37,981 bases of DNA from Bacillota bacterium (GCA_012798755.1 JAAZMP010000163.1:1-37981); one strand, 5' to 3'. Positions 16,248-26,487 are shown, counted from the first letter of the stretch. Numbers and translations are program-made. The notes: a model not told the origin generated them from the sequence alone.

Positions 16248-18224
16248 ATGAGATATGCAGAGGCCGGATACAATTTAGAGGTTGACTTGTCCCGTGGAAG
16301 CATTGAAAGAGTGGAAACTGATCCAAAACTAACCGAACTTCACCTGGGCGGCCTGGGTACTAATTCCAAACTGTTGTGGGATAGGGTTCCCCCCGAGGTT
16401 GAACCTTTTTCCCCCGACAATTTACTGATTTTTAGTACCGGCCTTCTGGTGGGTACACCGGCCGTTGGTGCCAATCGCACTATCGTTTCCACCATTTCCC
16501 CGCAGACTTTGTTTATGGCCTACTCTATGATGGGTGGGTTTTGGGCGGCTGAATTGAAACATGCCGGTTATGATAAGGTAATTATCCGCGGCAAATCCCC
16601 TGATTTGGTTTACTTGTGGATCAACAATGATAAGGTGGAAATACGCGATGCCTCCCATCTTCAGGGAAAAGGAGCTTTGGAGACTGCAGATCTTATTACA
16701 GCGGAACTTAACGATCCAAAGGCCCAGGTGGCGGCTATCGGGTTAGCCGGTGAAAATAAAGTATATTTTGCTTCTATTGAACAAGGAAGATCCAGCGCCA
16801 GCAGACAGGGTATAGGTGCTGTCATGGGAAGTAAAGGCCTAAAGGCGATTGCTGTTCGCGGCACAAAAGATGTATTTGTTGCCCGCCCGGCTGAATTTAT
16901 AGAACTTTGTAATGATGTTTTGAAATATATACGTTTTCGGGAAGAAAACCCCATCCCCGGGGTGATGCCTATTTTGGCCGGACTGGGTTCACCGCAGGAA
17001 ATGGCAGTTTATGACGAAAAATGGCATACAGCCAGTTTTGCCTGGGGAAATGCTCGCGTTAGGAGAAGAAATTTTTGGACTGAAGAAATTGAAGAAAAAT
17101 GGACCAATGAACAAAAAGAAGCGGTGGAGCGTTTGATTAGTTGCTATAACTGCCCGCTGGAATGTGGGGCAGTAATTGACTATCCTGTGCTGGGAATTTC
17201 CAAATATATGATGAAATGTTTTTCCAAACTCACTTATACCATGGCGGCTTTAACAGATAGCCTATCCTTCGGTTTTGATATTGCAGGCCGTGCCCAGGAA
17301 TATGGCATAGATGGCTTTTCCGCGCCGCAGGTAATGGCTTTTGCTGTCGAATTGAAGGAAGCCGGTATTTTGACGGATGAGGACTTTAAGGGTTGCCCAT
17401 CTGATAAGGAAGGAAGATTTTACTGGTTGCTGGAAAGAATTGTAAGGCGAGAAGGGATAGGAGATATTTTGGCCAATGGCACTTACTGGGCAGCCAAACA
17501 AATTGGTAATGGTGCAGAAGAATTTGCTCATAACAATATCAAAAAACATGAGCAGGTGCCGATCAAACTAGGTATGCTTAACCCCATCTACTATCTCATG
17601 TACTCTACTGGGGAAAAAATTAATATCACCCAAATAGAAGGACAGTTTCCCCAGGCGCCTTTTCCCACCCGAAAAGAGAGAGAGGATTTTGTCAAAGATT
17701 GGTTCCAGGTTCCGGATGAAAAATTTAAGGAATACTTTGTAAATTGGGAACCGCGCGGAGAATACTCCATGCCTTATTACCCCGGTATAGAAGCGTGCTG
17801 TGAAATTGTAGATTGGATGGAAAGGATGCACTATATTGATGACTCCCTTGGGGTTTGTGCCGGCCTATCTTCGTTCCCACTTAAACCCCCCTACCACATA
17901 CACAATTATCCGAAATTTGTTTCGGCGGGGACGGGGATCGATATAGACGAGGAAGGCCTGACAAAGATTGCTAACAGGAATCGGAATTTGACCAGGGCCG
18001 TCAATATAAGAAGAGGTATGAGAAGGGCCGATGAAAAGCCGCCGGAAAATCATTGGAGAAGGAGATTTCCCGAGCTGGAAAAAGAACTTTTGGATGCGTA
18101 TTATAAATTCAAGGGATGGAACAAAGAAGGCATTCCCACTAAGGAATATTTACATGAATTAGATCTGGCTTATGTCAGTGAAGATTTTGAACGAAGAGGG
18201 ATCCTTAAAAATGAGCAAAGCTAA
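16248..18224 (+). CDS. bamB: BamB-like class II benzoyl-CoA reductase tungsten subunit, module 2
   Basis: The 658-residue AOR-family protein is the closer match to characterised BamB. From memory of the Geobacter enzyme, the proposed catalytic residues Glu251 and His260 fall at exactly E251 (SPQEMAV) and H260 (EKWHTASF) here. The W-ligand Cys322 corresponds to C324 (MMKCFSK). Cluster ligands are C299, C302, C306 (CYNCPLEC) and C537 (DSLGVCAGL). The product would reduce benzoyl-CoA or a related aromatic acyl-CoA to a cyclic diene. It overlaps bamC2 by 14 bp. GAGGTG precedes the ATG. The loop around residues 235-251 that BamB1 lacks is present. Confidence 0.88.
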   Translation: MRYAEAGYNLEVDLSRGSIERVETDPKLTELHLGGLGTNSKLLWDRVPPEVEPFSPDNLLIFSTGLLVGTPAVGANRTIVSTISPQTLFMAYSMMGGFWAAELKHAGYDKVIIRGKSPDLVYLWINNDKVEIRDASHLQGKGALETADLITAELNDPKAQVAAIGLAGENKVYFASIEQGRSSASRQGIGAVMGSKGLKAIAVRGTKDVFVARPAEFIELCNDVLKYIRFREENPIPGVMPILAGLGSPQEMAVYDEKWHTASFAWGNARVRRRNFWTEEIEEKWTNEQKEAVERLISCYNCPLECGAVIDYPVLGISKYMMKCFSKLTYTMAALTDSLSFGFDIAGRAQEYGIDGFSAPQVMAFAVELKEAGILTDEDFKGCPSDKEGRFYWLLERIVRREGIGDILANGTYWAAKQIGNGAEEFAHNNIKKHEQVPIKLGMLNPIYYLMYSTGEKINITQIEGQFPQAPFPTRKEREDFVKDWFQVPDEKFKEYFVNWEPRGEYSMPYYPGIEACCEIVDWMERMHYIDDSLGVCAGLSSFPLKPPYHIHNYPKFVSAGTGIDIDEEGLTKIANRNRNLTRAVNIRRGMRRADEKPPENHWRRRFPELEKELLDAYYKFKGWNKEGIPTKEYLHELDLAYVSEDFERRGILKNEQS

Positions 18225-18750
18225 AAAAACAGTTAAGGTAATAACAATTGATATAGAAAAATGCAACGGCTGCCGGGCCTGTGAAGTGATATGCTCATCT
18301 TATCACGCTGAGCCCAAGTATAGTAGCAACAACCCGGCGAGATCCCGTATCCGGGTGATCAGAGATCCGCTTAAAAACATATTTCTCCCTGTGTATGCAG
18401 GGGAGTATACCCCGGCTGAATGTATGGGTAGGAATAAATATATAATTGATGGAAGAGAGTACAGCGAATGCGACTTTTGTAGAGCCTCTTGTCCCTCCAG
18501 GGATGCATTTAAGGAACCGGATTCCGGGCTGCCTTTAAAGTGTGACATGTGTGAAGACGATCCGACACTGGAAGAGCCCCTGTGTGTCCAGTGGTGTTTG
18601 GCTGATGCCTTGGTTTACGAAGAAAGAGAGGAAGAGGCCGAGGAAGAACCAAAACAAGAGGATATGGAGATAGGGTTGAGGGCGCTGGCAGATAAATATG
18701 GGCTGAAAGAACTGGTGAGCGCCGTTGCCCGTATGGCACAAAAGGAATAA
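18211..18750 (+). CDS. bamC: BamC-like ferredoxin-type iron-sulfur subunit, module 2
   Basis: The product is 179 residues from the ATG at 18211, preceded by GAAGAGGG; an upstream in-frame ATG (18172) lies inside bamB2. It repeats the BamC1 Cys groups CNGCRACEVIC, CDFCRASCP, CDMC and CVQWC, with close similarity in the GLPLKCD-CEDDP block. The acidic C-terminal tail is more Glu-rich than in BamC1. It should be the electron-transfer partner of BamB2. Confidence 0.82.
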   Translation: MSKAKKTVKVITIDIEKCNGCRACEVICSSYHAEPKYSSNNPARSRIRVIRDPLKNIFLPVYAGEYTPAECMGRNKYIIDGREYSECDFCRASCPSRDAFKEPDSGLPLKCDMCEDDPTLEEPLCVQWCLADALVYEEREEEAEEEPKQEDMEIGLRALADKYGLKELVSAVARMAQKE

Positions 18751-18799
18751 GCCGACCGGGATAATGTGAAAGGAAGCAATCTCGATGAGGTGATAGAAA

Positions 18800-21700
18800 G
18801 TGGTAAAAGAGTTGGCAATTAACAACGGACAGCTTCTAAAAAATTTGACGGATGGCAATTATGGAGATGTCCTGGTGGTTGGTGGGGGGATCAGTGGCAT
18901 TCAGGCCTCGTTGGATCTTGCCGCAGCAGGGTTTATGGTTTATTTAATTGACAAAGGTCCCGCTATTGGCGGCCACATGGCCCAGCTGGATAAAACATTT
19001 CCTACCAACGAATGTTCTATATGAATACTTTCGCCCAAACTGGTCGAGGTCGACCGGCATACAAATATAGAAACACACACTTATACCGAAGTCCACAGTG
19101 TAGAAGGCGAGGCGGGAAACTTTACGGTTACTTTGGTTAAAAAACCCCGCTATGTTGATGAGAGCAAATGCACGGGTTGCACCACCTGTGTGGAATACTG
19201 CCCTGTGATCTATCCTGATCAGTTCAACCAGGAGATCTCGGAAAACAAAGCCATTCATATATATTTTTCGCAGGCAATTCCCTTGGTTGCTTATATTGAT
19301 GAAAGCTGTCTTTTTCTTAAAGAAAAAAAATGTCGTATTTGCGAAGCAGTTTGCCAAAATAAAGCGATAGATTTTGACCAAACAGAGGAAAAAATAGAGG
19401 TTAAGGTGGGAGCAATAGTTCTTTCCCCCGGCCTCGAACCCTTCGATCCCATGCTAAGGCAAGACTACGGCTATGGAAAATATGAAAATGTGTTGACGAG
19501 CATGGACTTTGAGCGGCTTTTAAGTTCTACAGGCCCGTACGAAGGCGAAGTGCTGCGCACTTCCGATCTCAGGCCGCCCCGGAAAATTGCCTGGATCCAG
19601 TGTGTCGGTTCACGACAGGTTACTGCCGGCGGCAACAGCTACTGTTCGGCTGTATGCTGTACTTATACACAAAAACAGGTTATCTTGGCCAAAGATCATC
19701 TTGGTGAAGCTGACTGCACCGTATTCCATAACGATATCCGTTCTTACGGCAAAGATTTCGAACGATTTTTCGAAAGAGCTGAGCAGCTTCCCAACGTTCG
19801 TTTTATCAGAAGCTATACCTCAGTGGTAAGAGAGGATCCGGAGACTAAAAATATCACCGTACGTTATTCTACGTTCGATGAAGGAGTTAAAGAAGAGGAA
19901 TTCGATATGGTGGTTCTCTCCGTTGGGCTGAACCCTCCTGCCGGCTCCGAAAAGCTGGCGGCCAAATTTGGCATCGAGCTTGAAGCCCATGGATTTTGTA
20001 AAACAGATCCCCGTAACCCCATAAAGTCTTCATGCCCGGGGATTTTTGTAACTGGAGCCTTCCAGGGACCCATGGACATTCCCGAATCGGTGATGACCGC
20101 CAGTGGGGCCAGTTCGCAATGTGGAGAATTTCTTAATTACAGGCGGGGTGATTTGGCCATAGAAAAAGTGTATCCTCCCGAGAGGGATGTCACAAAAGAA
20201 GAACCCAAGGTGGGGGTTTTTGTCTGCCATTGCGGTGCCAATATTGGCAGGGTTGTCGATGTTCCCTCGGCGGTAGAGTATGCTTTAACATTGCCCCATG
20301 TGGTTTATGCCCAAGAACAGTTATTTTCATGTGCTACCAACTCGGCCCAGGAAATAACGGATATGATTAAGGAAAAAGGCTTAAATCGCGTTGTTGTTGC
20401 CGCCTGTACCCCCCGAACACATGAGCCCACGTTCCGTGAAACTCTACGCGAAGCGGGAATTAACCAATATTACCTGGAAATGGCCAATATCAGGGAACAC
20501 TGCTCCTGGGTCCATTCTAAAGAAAAAGAAACCGCCACGGAAAAGGCTAAGGATCTAATCCGCATGTCGGTAGCGCGGGCTTGCCATTTGGAACCCCTGC
20601 AAGAATTTGAACTGCCTGTTAACAAAGCGGCACTGGTATTAGGCGGTGGCTTGGCAGGCATGAACTGTGCTTTGTCCATTGCTAAGCAGGGACATGTGGT
20701 TCACCTGGTGGAAAAGGAATCAGATTTGGGTGGAATAGCATGCAGGCTTCGACACACCTTGGAAGGGCTGGATGTTCAAGAGTACTTGCATGAACTTGTG
20801 CACGAGGTTTACAGGCACCCCTTGATCCATCTTTATACCGATACAACTATCACGGAAGTCGATGGTTACGTAGGAAATTTTGTAACTAAGGTAGAATCAA
20901 AAGGGGAAATTTCCGAAATAGAACATGGGGTTGCCGTTATAGCTACAGGCGCTGAAGTATCAACACCTGATGAATATCTTTATGGAAAAGATGAACGGGT
21001 CCTGACCCATCTGGAATTGGAAGAGAGGATTGCTGCGGCAGATGAAAAGGTGACCGGTGCTCAAAGCCTCGTTATGATTCAGTGTGTAGGTTGCAGAAAT
21101 GAAGACAGGGATTATTGCAGCCGTGTCTGCTGCAATGAATCAATAAAAAACGCTTTAAAGCTGAAGGAAATAAATCCGGAAATGGATATTTATATTCTTT
21201 TCCGGGATATGAGAACTTACGGGTTTAACGAGGATTACTATCGTGAAGCAGCGGGCAATAACATCAACTTTATCCGTTACGAACCGGAGGAAAGCCCTAC
21301 AGTTGAACCTGCCACCAGTGACGAAGACGGACGCGATGTTTTAAAAGTGGCCCTACCGGATTATGTTTTAGGCAAAAGATTGGAAATAGATGCCGATATA
21401 GTTGCTTTGGCTGCTGCTGTCGTACCCACCGCAGAAACTAAAAGGACTGCCGGTCTGTTCAAGGTAACTTTGAATCCTGACGGTTTTTTCAAAGAAGCAC
21501 ATGTCAAACTAAGGCCTGTTGATTTTGCCACAGATGGCGTTTTCCTTTGTGGCATGGCTCATTATCCCAAGCTTATATCTGAAACCGTTAATCAGGCTTA
21601 TGGTGTTGCCGGAAGGGTATTGACGCTTCTTTCACACGATACAGTTACGGCCTCCGGTTCCGTTTGCGAAATAGAAGAAAAGAAGTGTATAGGTTGTGGG

Positions 21701-21928
21701 GCCTGCATCTCGGCCTGCGCTTACGGTGCAATAGAACTTCGTAAGACACGGAGAGGCGAAAAAGCTTTCATTAATCCCGTTCTTTGTAAAGGAGACGGTC
21801 TTTGCAACTCTGTATGTCCAACGGGAGCCGTACAACTTAAGCATTACACCGACGAAGAACTTTTGAGCGAAATAGATGTAATGATCCCGGAGGCGGAAGG
21901 TACAGATAAAATCAGCGCTGTTGTTTAG
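18800..21928 (+). CDS. bamE: BamE-like HdrA flavoprotein, module 2, selenoprotein (Sec75 at TGA 19022-19024)
   Basis: Read through the in-frame TGA, this is 1042 residues with the BamE1 layout: FAD fold (VVGGGISG), [24 protein letters not shown] cluster motif, HdrA core, second FAD fold ([11 protein letters not shown]) and two C-terminal [4Fe-4S] motifs ([17 protein letters not shown]). The GTG start and its GAGGTGATAGAAA leader are identical to bamE1. A central block beginning [10 protein letters not shown] matches BamE1 at 108 of 109 residues, although the DNA carries many silent differences, so the block is under strong protein-level constraint. No bamD gene precedes it, unlike module 1. 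Confidence 0.88.
19042..19055 (+). promoter_or_regulatory. Putative bacterial SECIS hairpin of bamE2
   Basis: GGUCG pairs perfectly with CGACC around an AGGU loop, 17 bases after the TGA. Spacing and loop match bamE1; one stem base differs but still pairs. Confidence 0.65.
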
Positions 21929-21983
21929 CGTTTGCCGTTGGGGATCGCCGGTAGTATTATTTCAATGAAGAAGGTGGATAAAA

Positions 21984-22823
21984 ATGAGTGCAGGACTTAA
22001 ATTCAGACCTAAAATTCTGGGTTTTGTATGCCATTGGTGAGGATACGGTGCTGCAGATTTGGCTGGAGTTTCCAGACTACAATATACAACGGAAGTAAGA
22101 CTTGTCCGTGTTATGTGCACCGGTAGAGTCGATATGGCATATATATTCCGGGCCTTTTTAAATGGAGCAGACGGGGTGCTCATTGGAGGCTGCCGGCTGG
22201 GTGAATGTAATTATACCACGCATGGTAATTATTATGCGTTGAATATGGTCCTCCTGTCTAAAAAAATATTAGCACATATAGGGTTGAATCCAGAAAGACT
22301 GAGACTCGAATTTATGTCCGGCAGCGAAGGAAATCTTTTTGTCGAAGTGGTCAACGATTTTGTCGGAAAGGTAAAAGAACTTGGGCCGCTGGGCAAAAGC
22401 GAGACGGCGAGCATGAATGATTTAAAACCCAGACTGGGGGAAGTATCAAAACTTGTTCCTTATATAAAGTTAGAAACTAAAGAAAAATTGCTGGCCCGTT
22501 TTGAAAATGTAGACGAGCATAACGAACTATTTTCCGATGATGAAGTAGAAAAACTGTTAAGCGAGGTGGCCTCCTACTATATCGATCCGGAAAAATGCCA
22601 GGCTTGTATGACCTGTGCACGAAGATGCCCCGTAGATGCAATTATAAGTGCCAAAAATCAAATCCATGTAATAGATCAGGATAAATGTATAAAGTGTGGA
22701 ACCTGCCTGACGGCCTGCCCACCCCGATTTGCTGCAGTGACAAAAATTGTCGGAGAACCTGTTCCACCTCCTATTCCTGAAGAAAAAAGAATTATAGTTC
22801 GTAAAAGAAAAGAAAGCAAGTAA
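21984..22823 (+). CDS. bamF: BamF-like MvhD-family subunit, module 2, selenoprotein (Sec19) with C-terminal ferredoxin domain
   Basis: Read through TGA 22038-22040, the product is 279 residues. RPKILGFVCHW-U-GYGAADLAG mirrors bamF1 and MvhD. The MvhD core with VMCTGRVD and GGCRLGECNYTTHGN follows. From ~residue 190 it differs from BamF1: it carries two [4Fe-4S] motifs (CQACMTCARRCP and CIKCGTCLTACPP) and a basic tail, not a winged helix. The extra clusters could stand in for an electron link supplied by other subunits in module 1. AAGGTGG precedes the ATG. It is the last gene of module 2. Confidence 0.88.
22063..22075 (+). promoter_or_regulatory. Putative bacterial SECIS hairpin of bamF2
   Basis: CTGGA, loop GTT, TCCAG, identical to the bamF1 hairpin and at the same distance from the TGA. 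Confidence 0.55.
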
Positions 22824-22862
22824 AAACCACCCCACTGTATTTATAATATTTTGCAGCTGTTT

Positions 22863-22897
22863 GGCTGGGCATGGGATAACAAGCCCGCCTTTTTTTA
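22863..22897 (+). terminator. Rho-independent terminator of bam module 2
   Basis: GGCTGGGC pairs with GCCCGCC (one bulged T) across a 12-base loop and is followed by eight T residues. It lies 40 bp after the bamF2 stop. Confidence 0.85.
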
Positions 22898-23019
22898 TGC
22901 CGTGACAATAGAGGAAAAAGGGCCTGGAAAAAAGAACTCAACCTGGAGAAGACTTGATAAGCACTAAAAAGGTTTAAGAGTTAAAAACACAATTTTTTTT
23001 GGGGAGGGGGAACTGTCGA

Positions 23020-24783
23020 ATGCTAGGACAGGCGCAGGAACTGCTACAAAAATATTTTGGCTACTCTTCTTTTTTAAAGGGGCAGGCTGAAGTTATAGAT
23101 AGCCTTTTGAGGGGCAATGACACGCTGGCGATTATGCCTACGGGGGCAGGGAAGTCTATTTGTTATCAGATACCCTCATTGATATTTCCGGGGACAACAT
23201 TCGTTATTTCACCGCTGATTGCCTTGATGAAGGATCAAGTTGACGGGATTTCTGCTTCGGGCATACCGGCAACATTTATCAATAGCTCCTTGCGCCGTGC
23301 GGAAACAGAAAAAAGACTGGAACAGACTGGACGGGGGAAATACAAAATAGTATATGTAGCACCGGAAAGGTTGGAAATGCCGGAATTTCAAGAACTGTCC
23401 CAGTTCCTGAATGTTTCATTTGTTGCAGTTGACGAAGCCCATTGCATTTCGCAATGGGGACACGATTTCAGGCCAAGTTATAGAAAAATCGATGATTTTA
23501 TTGCCGGTTTACAACAAAGGCCGGTTTTGGGAGCTTTTACAGCTACAGCAACCGGGGAAATACGGAAAGACATCGTTAAATTTTTAAACTTTCAATCTTC
23601 AAAAATTTTTGTGAGCGGCTTTGATCGGGAAAATCTTTTTTTTGAGGTATTGCGCGGGGAAAATAAAAAAGAATTTGTCCTGGATTATGTGCAAAGGAAC
23701 AGGGGGAAATCAGGCATTATCTATGCGGCCACGCGCCGGGAAGTGGATAATACCTTTAAATTATTACAGGAAAAAGGCTGTTCCTGCGGCCGGTATCATG
23801 CAGGCATGAGTGATAAAGAAAGAAAAGCCAGCCAAGAAGCGTTTATTTACGATAAAGTGTCGGTTATGGTGGCTACTAATGCTTTTGGGATGGGAATAGA
23901 CAAATCCAATGTCCGTTTTGTTCTTCATTACAATATGCCTAAAAATATGGAATCTTATTATCAAGAAGCAGGAAGAGCCGGGCGTGACGGAGATCCGGGA
24001 GAATGCATTATCTTATTTGGTGCGCAGGATGTTCTGCTCCAAAAATACATGATCAAAGAGACAGTATATTCTCCGGCCAGGAGAAAAAATGAATATCACA
24101 AATTGCAGACGATCATTGGTTACTGTCATACATCAAGGTGTTTGCGCCATTATATCTTGGACTATTTCGGGGAAAATGATCTACCAAAGCAGTGCGGCCG
24201 TTGTGGTAACTGCAGCACTGATGCTAAGATGAACGATATTACCCTGGAGGCGCAGAAAATCCTTTCCTGTGTGGTGCGTGTAAAAGGGCGCTATGGCGCA
24301 GGGTTGGTTGCTGAAATTTTGAAGGGATCGAAAAACAAGAGGCTTTTGCGTCTTCGCTTCGATAAGCTTTCTACTTACGGCTTAATGTCTGAGTATACCT
24401 TGCAGGAAATAAGGGATCTGATTAACCTTTTAGCTGCAGAGGGATACCTGGTTTTCACCGGGGGAGAATTTCCTGTGCTCAAACTTGGGCGTAAGGCAGT
24501 GCCTGTACTCAAAGGGAATGAAAAGGTATGGCAGAGGCTTCCCAAGAAAAGAGAGATGCGGAAAGAAAGCGCTTTGTTCGATAAAATGCGTCTTTTACGC
24601 AAGGAAATAGCACAACGCGAAGGGGTTCCACCCTACATAGTTTTTCCGGATAGCACGCTGCACGAGCTTTGTGAATTCCTTCCTCAAGACAGAGACTCTA
24701 TGCTTAGGATAAAAGGCATAGGACAAGTAAAAATGGAACGGTTTGGGGAGGAATTTTTGCAAGTAATTAAGGAACATGAATAA
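23020..24783 (+). CDS. recQ: ATP-dependent DNA helicase RecQ
   Basis: The 587-residue protein is a RecQ-type 3'-5' helicase for recombination and fork repair. Walker A is TGAGKS (T41-S46), the DExH box VDEAHCISQWGHDFRPSY follows, then FTATAT and the C-terminal motor motif YHAGMSDKER ... ATNAFGMGIDK ... YYQEAGRAGRDG. A zinc-binding Cys group (C-x-R to CGRCGNC), an RQC-like region and a C-terminal HRDC-like domain (FDKMRLLRKEIAQREGVPPY) are present. The ATG at 23020 follows GGGGAGGGGG; an upstream in-frame TTG at 22999 precedes that site and is rejected. It sits alone between terminators. Confidence 0.95.
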   Translation: MLGQAQELLQKYFGYSSFLKGQAEVIDSLLRGNDTLAIMPTGAGKSICYQIPSLIFPGTTFVISPLIALMKDQVDGISASGIPATFINSSLRRAETEKRLEQTGRGKYKIVYVAPERLEMPEFQELSQFLNVSFVAVDEAHCISQWGHDFRPSYRKIDDFIAGLQQRPVLGAFTATATGEIRKDIVKFLNFQSSKIFVSGFDRENLFFEVLRGENKKEFVLDYVQRNRGKSGIIYAATRREVDNTFKLLQEKGCSCGRYHAGMSDKERKASQEAFIYDKVSVMVATNAFGMGIDKSNVRFVLHYNMPKNMESYYQEAGRAGRDGDPGECIILFGAQDVLLQKYMIKETVYSPARRKNEYHKLQTIIGYCHTSRCLRHYILDYFGENDLPKQCGRCGNCSTDAKMNDITLEAQKILSCVVRVKGRYGAGLVAEILKGSKNKRLLRLRFDKLSTYGLMSEYTLQEIRDLINLLAAEGYLVFTGGEFPVLKLGRKAVPVLKGNEKVWQRLPKKREMRKESALFDKMRLLRKEIAQREGVPPYIVFPDSTLHELCEFLPQDRDSMLRIKGIGQVKMERFGEEFLQVIKEHE

Positions 24784-24819
24784 ACAGAAGCATAAAGTTA
24801 GCCTGTTGGAAAATCAATA

Positions 24820-24848
24820 TTGACAAATGAGTGTCTTATGAATATAAT
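24820..24848 (+). promoter_or_regulatory. Sigma-A promoter for the sensor kinase operon
   Basis: Perfect consensus hexamers TTGACA (24820-24825) and TATAAT (24843-24848) are separated by 17 bp. This is the strongest promoter sequence in the window and gives a ~105-base leader for the kinase gene. Confidence 0.85.
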
Positions 24849-24867
24849 ATAAATATGTTGAATGTTC

Positions 24868-24900
24868 AGGCAACTGTATTGGTTGCCTTGATTATTTTTT
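24868..24900 (+). terminator. Hairpin plus U-rich tract in the kinase leader
   Basis: AGGCAAC (24868-24874) pairs with GTTGCCT (24882-24888) over a seven-base loop and is followed by TGATTATTTTTT. It lies after the promoter, so it is either the recQ terminator overlapping the next transcript or an attenuator of the kinase operon. Confidence 0.6.
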
Positions 24901-24958
24901 GCCATGTGTTGTCTGAAAACAGACCTCATAAAAATTTTCTCCAAGGGAGCTGTGTTCC

Positions 24959-26242
24959 TTGCCGGCAAAAGAAAACAATTTCCAAAACATGAAGTCCATG
25001 TTACCTATTAACAAAGCCTCTATTTTCCATCATTCAGAAGTTAAAGATACAGAAACAATAGATGCCCTTTTAATTCTAAGTCATGTTGTCTCCGCAGTAA
25101 GCGGCCTAAATGAATTGAATGCCATTTTAAAAGTTGGATTGGAGAAAACACTCGAGTTTTTTAAAGGTGCTCATGGTGGAGTGATGCTTTTAGATGAAGA
25201 GGATGAAAGGCTTTACTACCGTGTTTACAAGGGGTTATCGGATGAGTATGCACAGAAAATGTCTCTTAGACTCGGCGAAGGAATTAATGGAAAGGTTGCC
25301 CTTACCGGGAAAGCCGTTTTGCTGGATGATATTTCCAAAGAACCGGAGGTATTGAAACAAAACCTGGTTCAAAAAGAGGGTTTAAGGGCCTTCATCAGCG
25401 TTCCTCTTCGTTTTAAGGAAAAAATTTTTGGTGTTTTACACTGTGCTGGTTCCCATACCCATCAATTTACATATAAGGATATGCATCTTTTACATTCTAT
25501 CGGGGATCAATTGGGTATAGCTATCGGACAGTCCCGTCTTTATGAAAGGTTACGGGAAAAAAGAGAAAGGTATCGGCAGGTTGCGCGGCAGGTAATCACC
25601 GCCCAGGAGGAAGAAAAGAAAAGGATTTCTCAGGAATTGCATGATGAGACCAGCCAGATGCTCGCTGCTTTAACCCTTAACCTACAAGCATTGATCGAAA
25701 TGTCTAACATGATCGGCATACGCGATGCTAAGTTTAGATCAATGTTGGCAAAAACCCATAATTCTACAATTCAGATAAATAACGAAGTTAACCGTCTCAT
25801 AGCTGATCTTCGCCCCACCCTTCTGGATTCTTTGGGATTTATTCCTGCTATTCGCCATCATGTTGAATCTTGTCTGTTTCCTTTAAACATTGCTATAAAT
25901 TTTGAAATCCAAGAAATTCCTTTTCCTTTATCAGCAGAGGTTGAGGTTACCCTTTTTCGTTGGGTTCAGGGGGTTGTTGGTAATATCATGCAACATTCCC
26001 GGGCAAAAAATGTCACTGTTTTTTTGCAGAAAAAAGATCAAAAATTAGAAATATGCATTCAAGACGACGGCCGGGGTTTTGATGTTTCCAAAATCGGCAA
26101 AAGTGATGACAAAAAAGGTAGATTTGGTATGGGTTTGATGATCATGAAAGAAAGAATTAGGTTAATCAAAGGGGATTGCTCCATTCATTCTGAACCAGGG
26201 AAAGGTACTAAAGTGTTTGCGGAAATACCTTTAACGGAATGA
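24959..26242 (+). CDS. Soluble GAF-domain histidine kinase (NarX/DegS-like, HisKA_3)
   Basis: The 427-residue sensor has no membrane segment. A GAF domain spans ~40-195, a linker helix leads to the HisKA_3 motif EEEKKRISQELHDE with phospho-acceptor His228, and a HATPase domain follows (GRGFDV, then FGMGLMIMKERIRLI and GKGTKVFAEIPL). GAF domains of this type bind small ligands or, with cysteines or clusters, sense redox; no specific ligand is evident. The TTG start at 24959 follows AAGGGAG at a good distance. Its probable partner is the NarL-type regulator downstream. Confidence 0.88.
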   Translation: MPAKENNFQNMKSMLPINKASIFHHSEVKDTETIDALLILSHVVSAVSGLNELNAILKVGLEKTLEFFKGAHGGVMLLDEEDERLYYRVYKGLSDEYAQKMSLRLGEGINGKVALTGKAVLLDDISKEPEVLKQNLVQKEGLRAFISVPLRFKEKIFGVLHCAGSHTHQFTYKDMHLLHSIGDQLGIAIGQSRLYERLREKRERYRQVARQVITAQEEEKKRISQELHDETSQMLAALTLNLQALIEMSNMIGIRDAKFRSMLAKTHNSTIQINNEVNRLIADLRPTLLDSLGFIPAIRHHVESCLFPLNIAINFEIQEIPFPLSAEVEVTLFRWVQGVVGNIMQHSRAKNVTVFLQKKDQKLEICIQDDGRGFDVSKIGKSDDKKGRFGMGLMIMKERIRLIKGDCSIHSEPGKGTKVFAEIPLTE

Positions 26243-26382
26243 TTAATATCTTCTTACAATGGCTAAAAGGGTTTTGTAACCATTCACCTATACGTAAGAT
26301 CACCATATTACAAATAGTATTTTTTCTGGATGTTGCAAGTATCATTTCAGGTGTTACCGGTTATTATTGCTTTGGGCGTTAG
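26239..26382 (+). CDS. Possible 47-residue hydrophobic peptide between kinase and regulator
   Basis: The ATG overlaps the kinase stop (ATGA), suggesting translational coupling. The peptide has a short basic/aromatic N-terminus, then KITILQIVFFLDVASIISG, which could span or enter the membrane, and ends GYYCFGR. There is no own ribosome binding site. It fills most of the gap before the regulator. The DNA at 26281-26310 resembles 15805-15834. I do not recognise a family; it could be chance. Confidence 0.3.
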   Translation: MINIFLQWLKGFCNHSPIRKITILQIVFFLDVASIISGVTGYYCFGR

Positions 26383-26413
26383 CAAAGTATTATGAGATTT
26401 TCACTTTGAGCGG

Positions 26414-26431
26414 GCGGACATATGGGTCCGC
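26414..26431 (+). other. Small GC-rich hairpin before the regulator gene
   Basis: GCGGAC and GTCCGC form a six-base stem with a six-base loop, about 55 bp upstream of the regulator ATG. No U-tract follows. It may tune readthrough or mRNA stability; the role is unknown. Confidence 0.3.
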
Positions 26432-26487
26432 GCCTGCAGTTTATGTTTGTTTGGGATAGTTACATTTTTTTAAAGGAGTTTTTTTAT

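Noticed and set aside
22999-23019. Extended recQ start at TTG 22999
   Set aside because: The extension spans the strong GGGGAGGGGG ribosome binding site, which serves the ATG at 23020.
24855-24992. 45-codon frame with a hydrophobic start between recQ and the kinase
   Set aside because: It begins only a few bases after the -10 box, has no ribosome binding site, contains the terminator-like hairpin and overlaps the kinase start.
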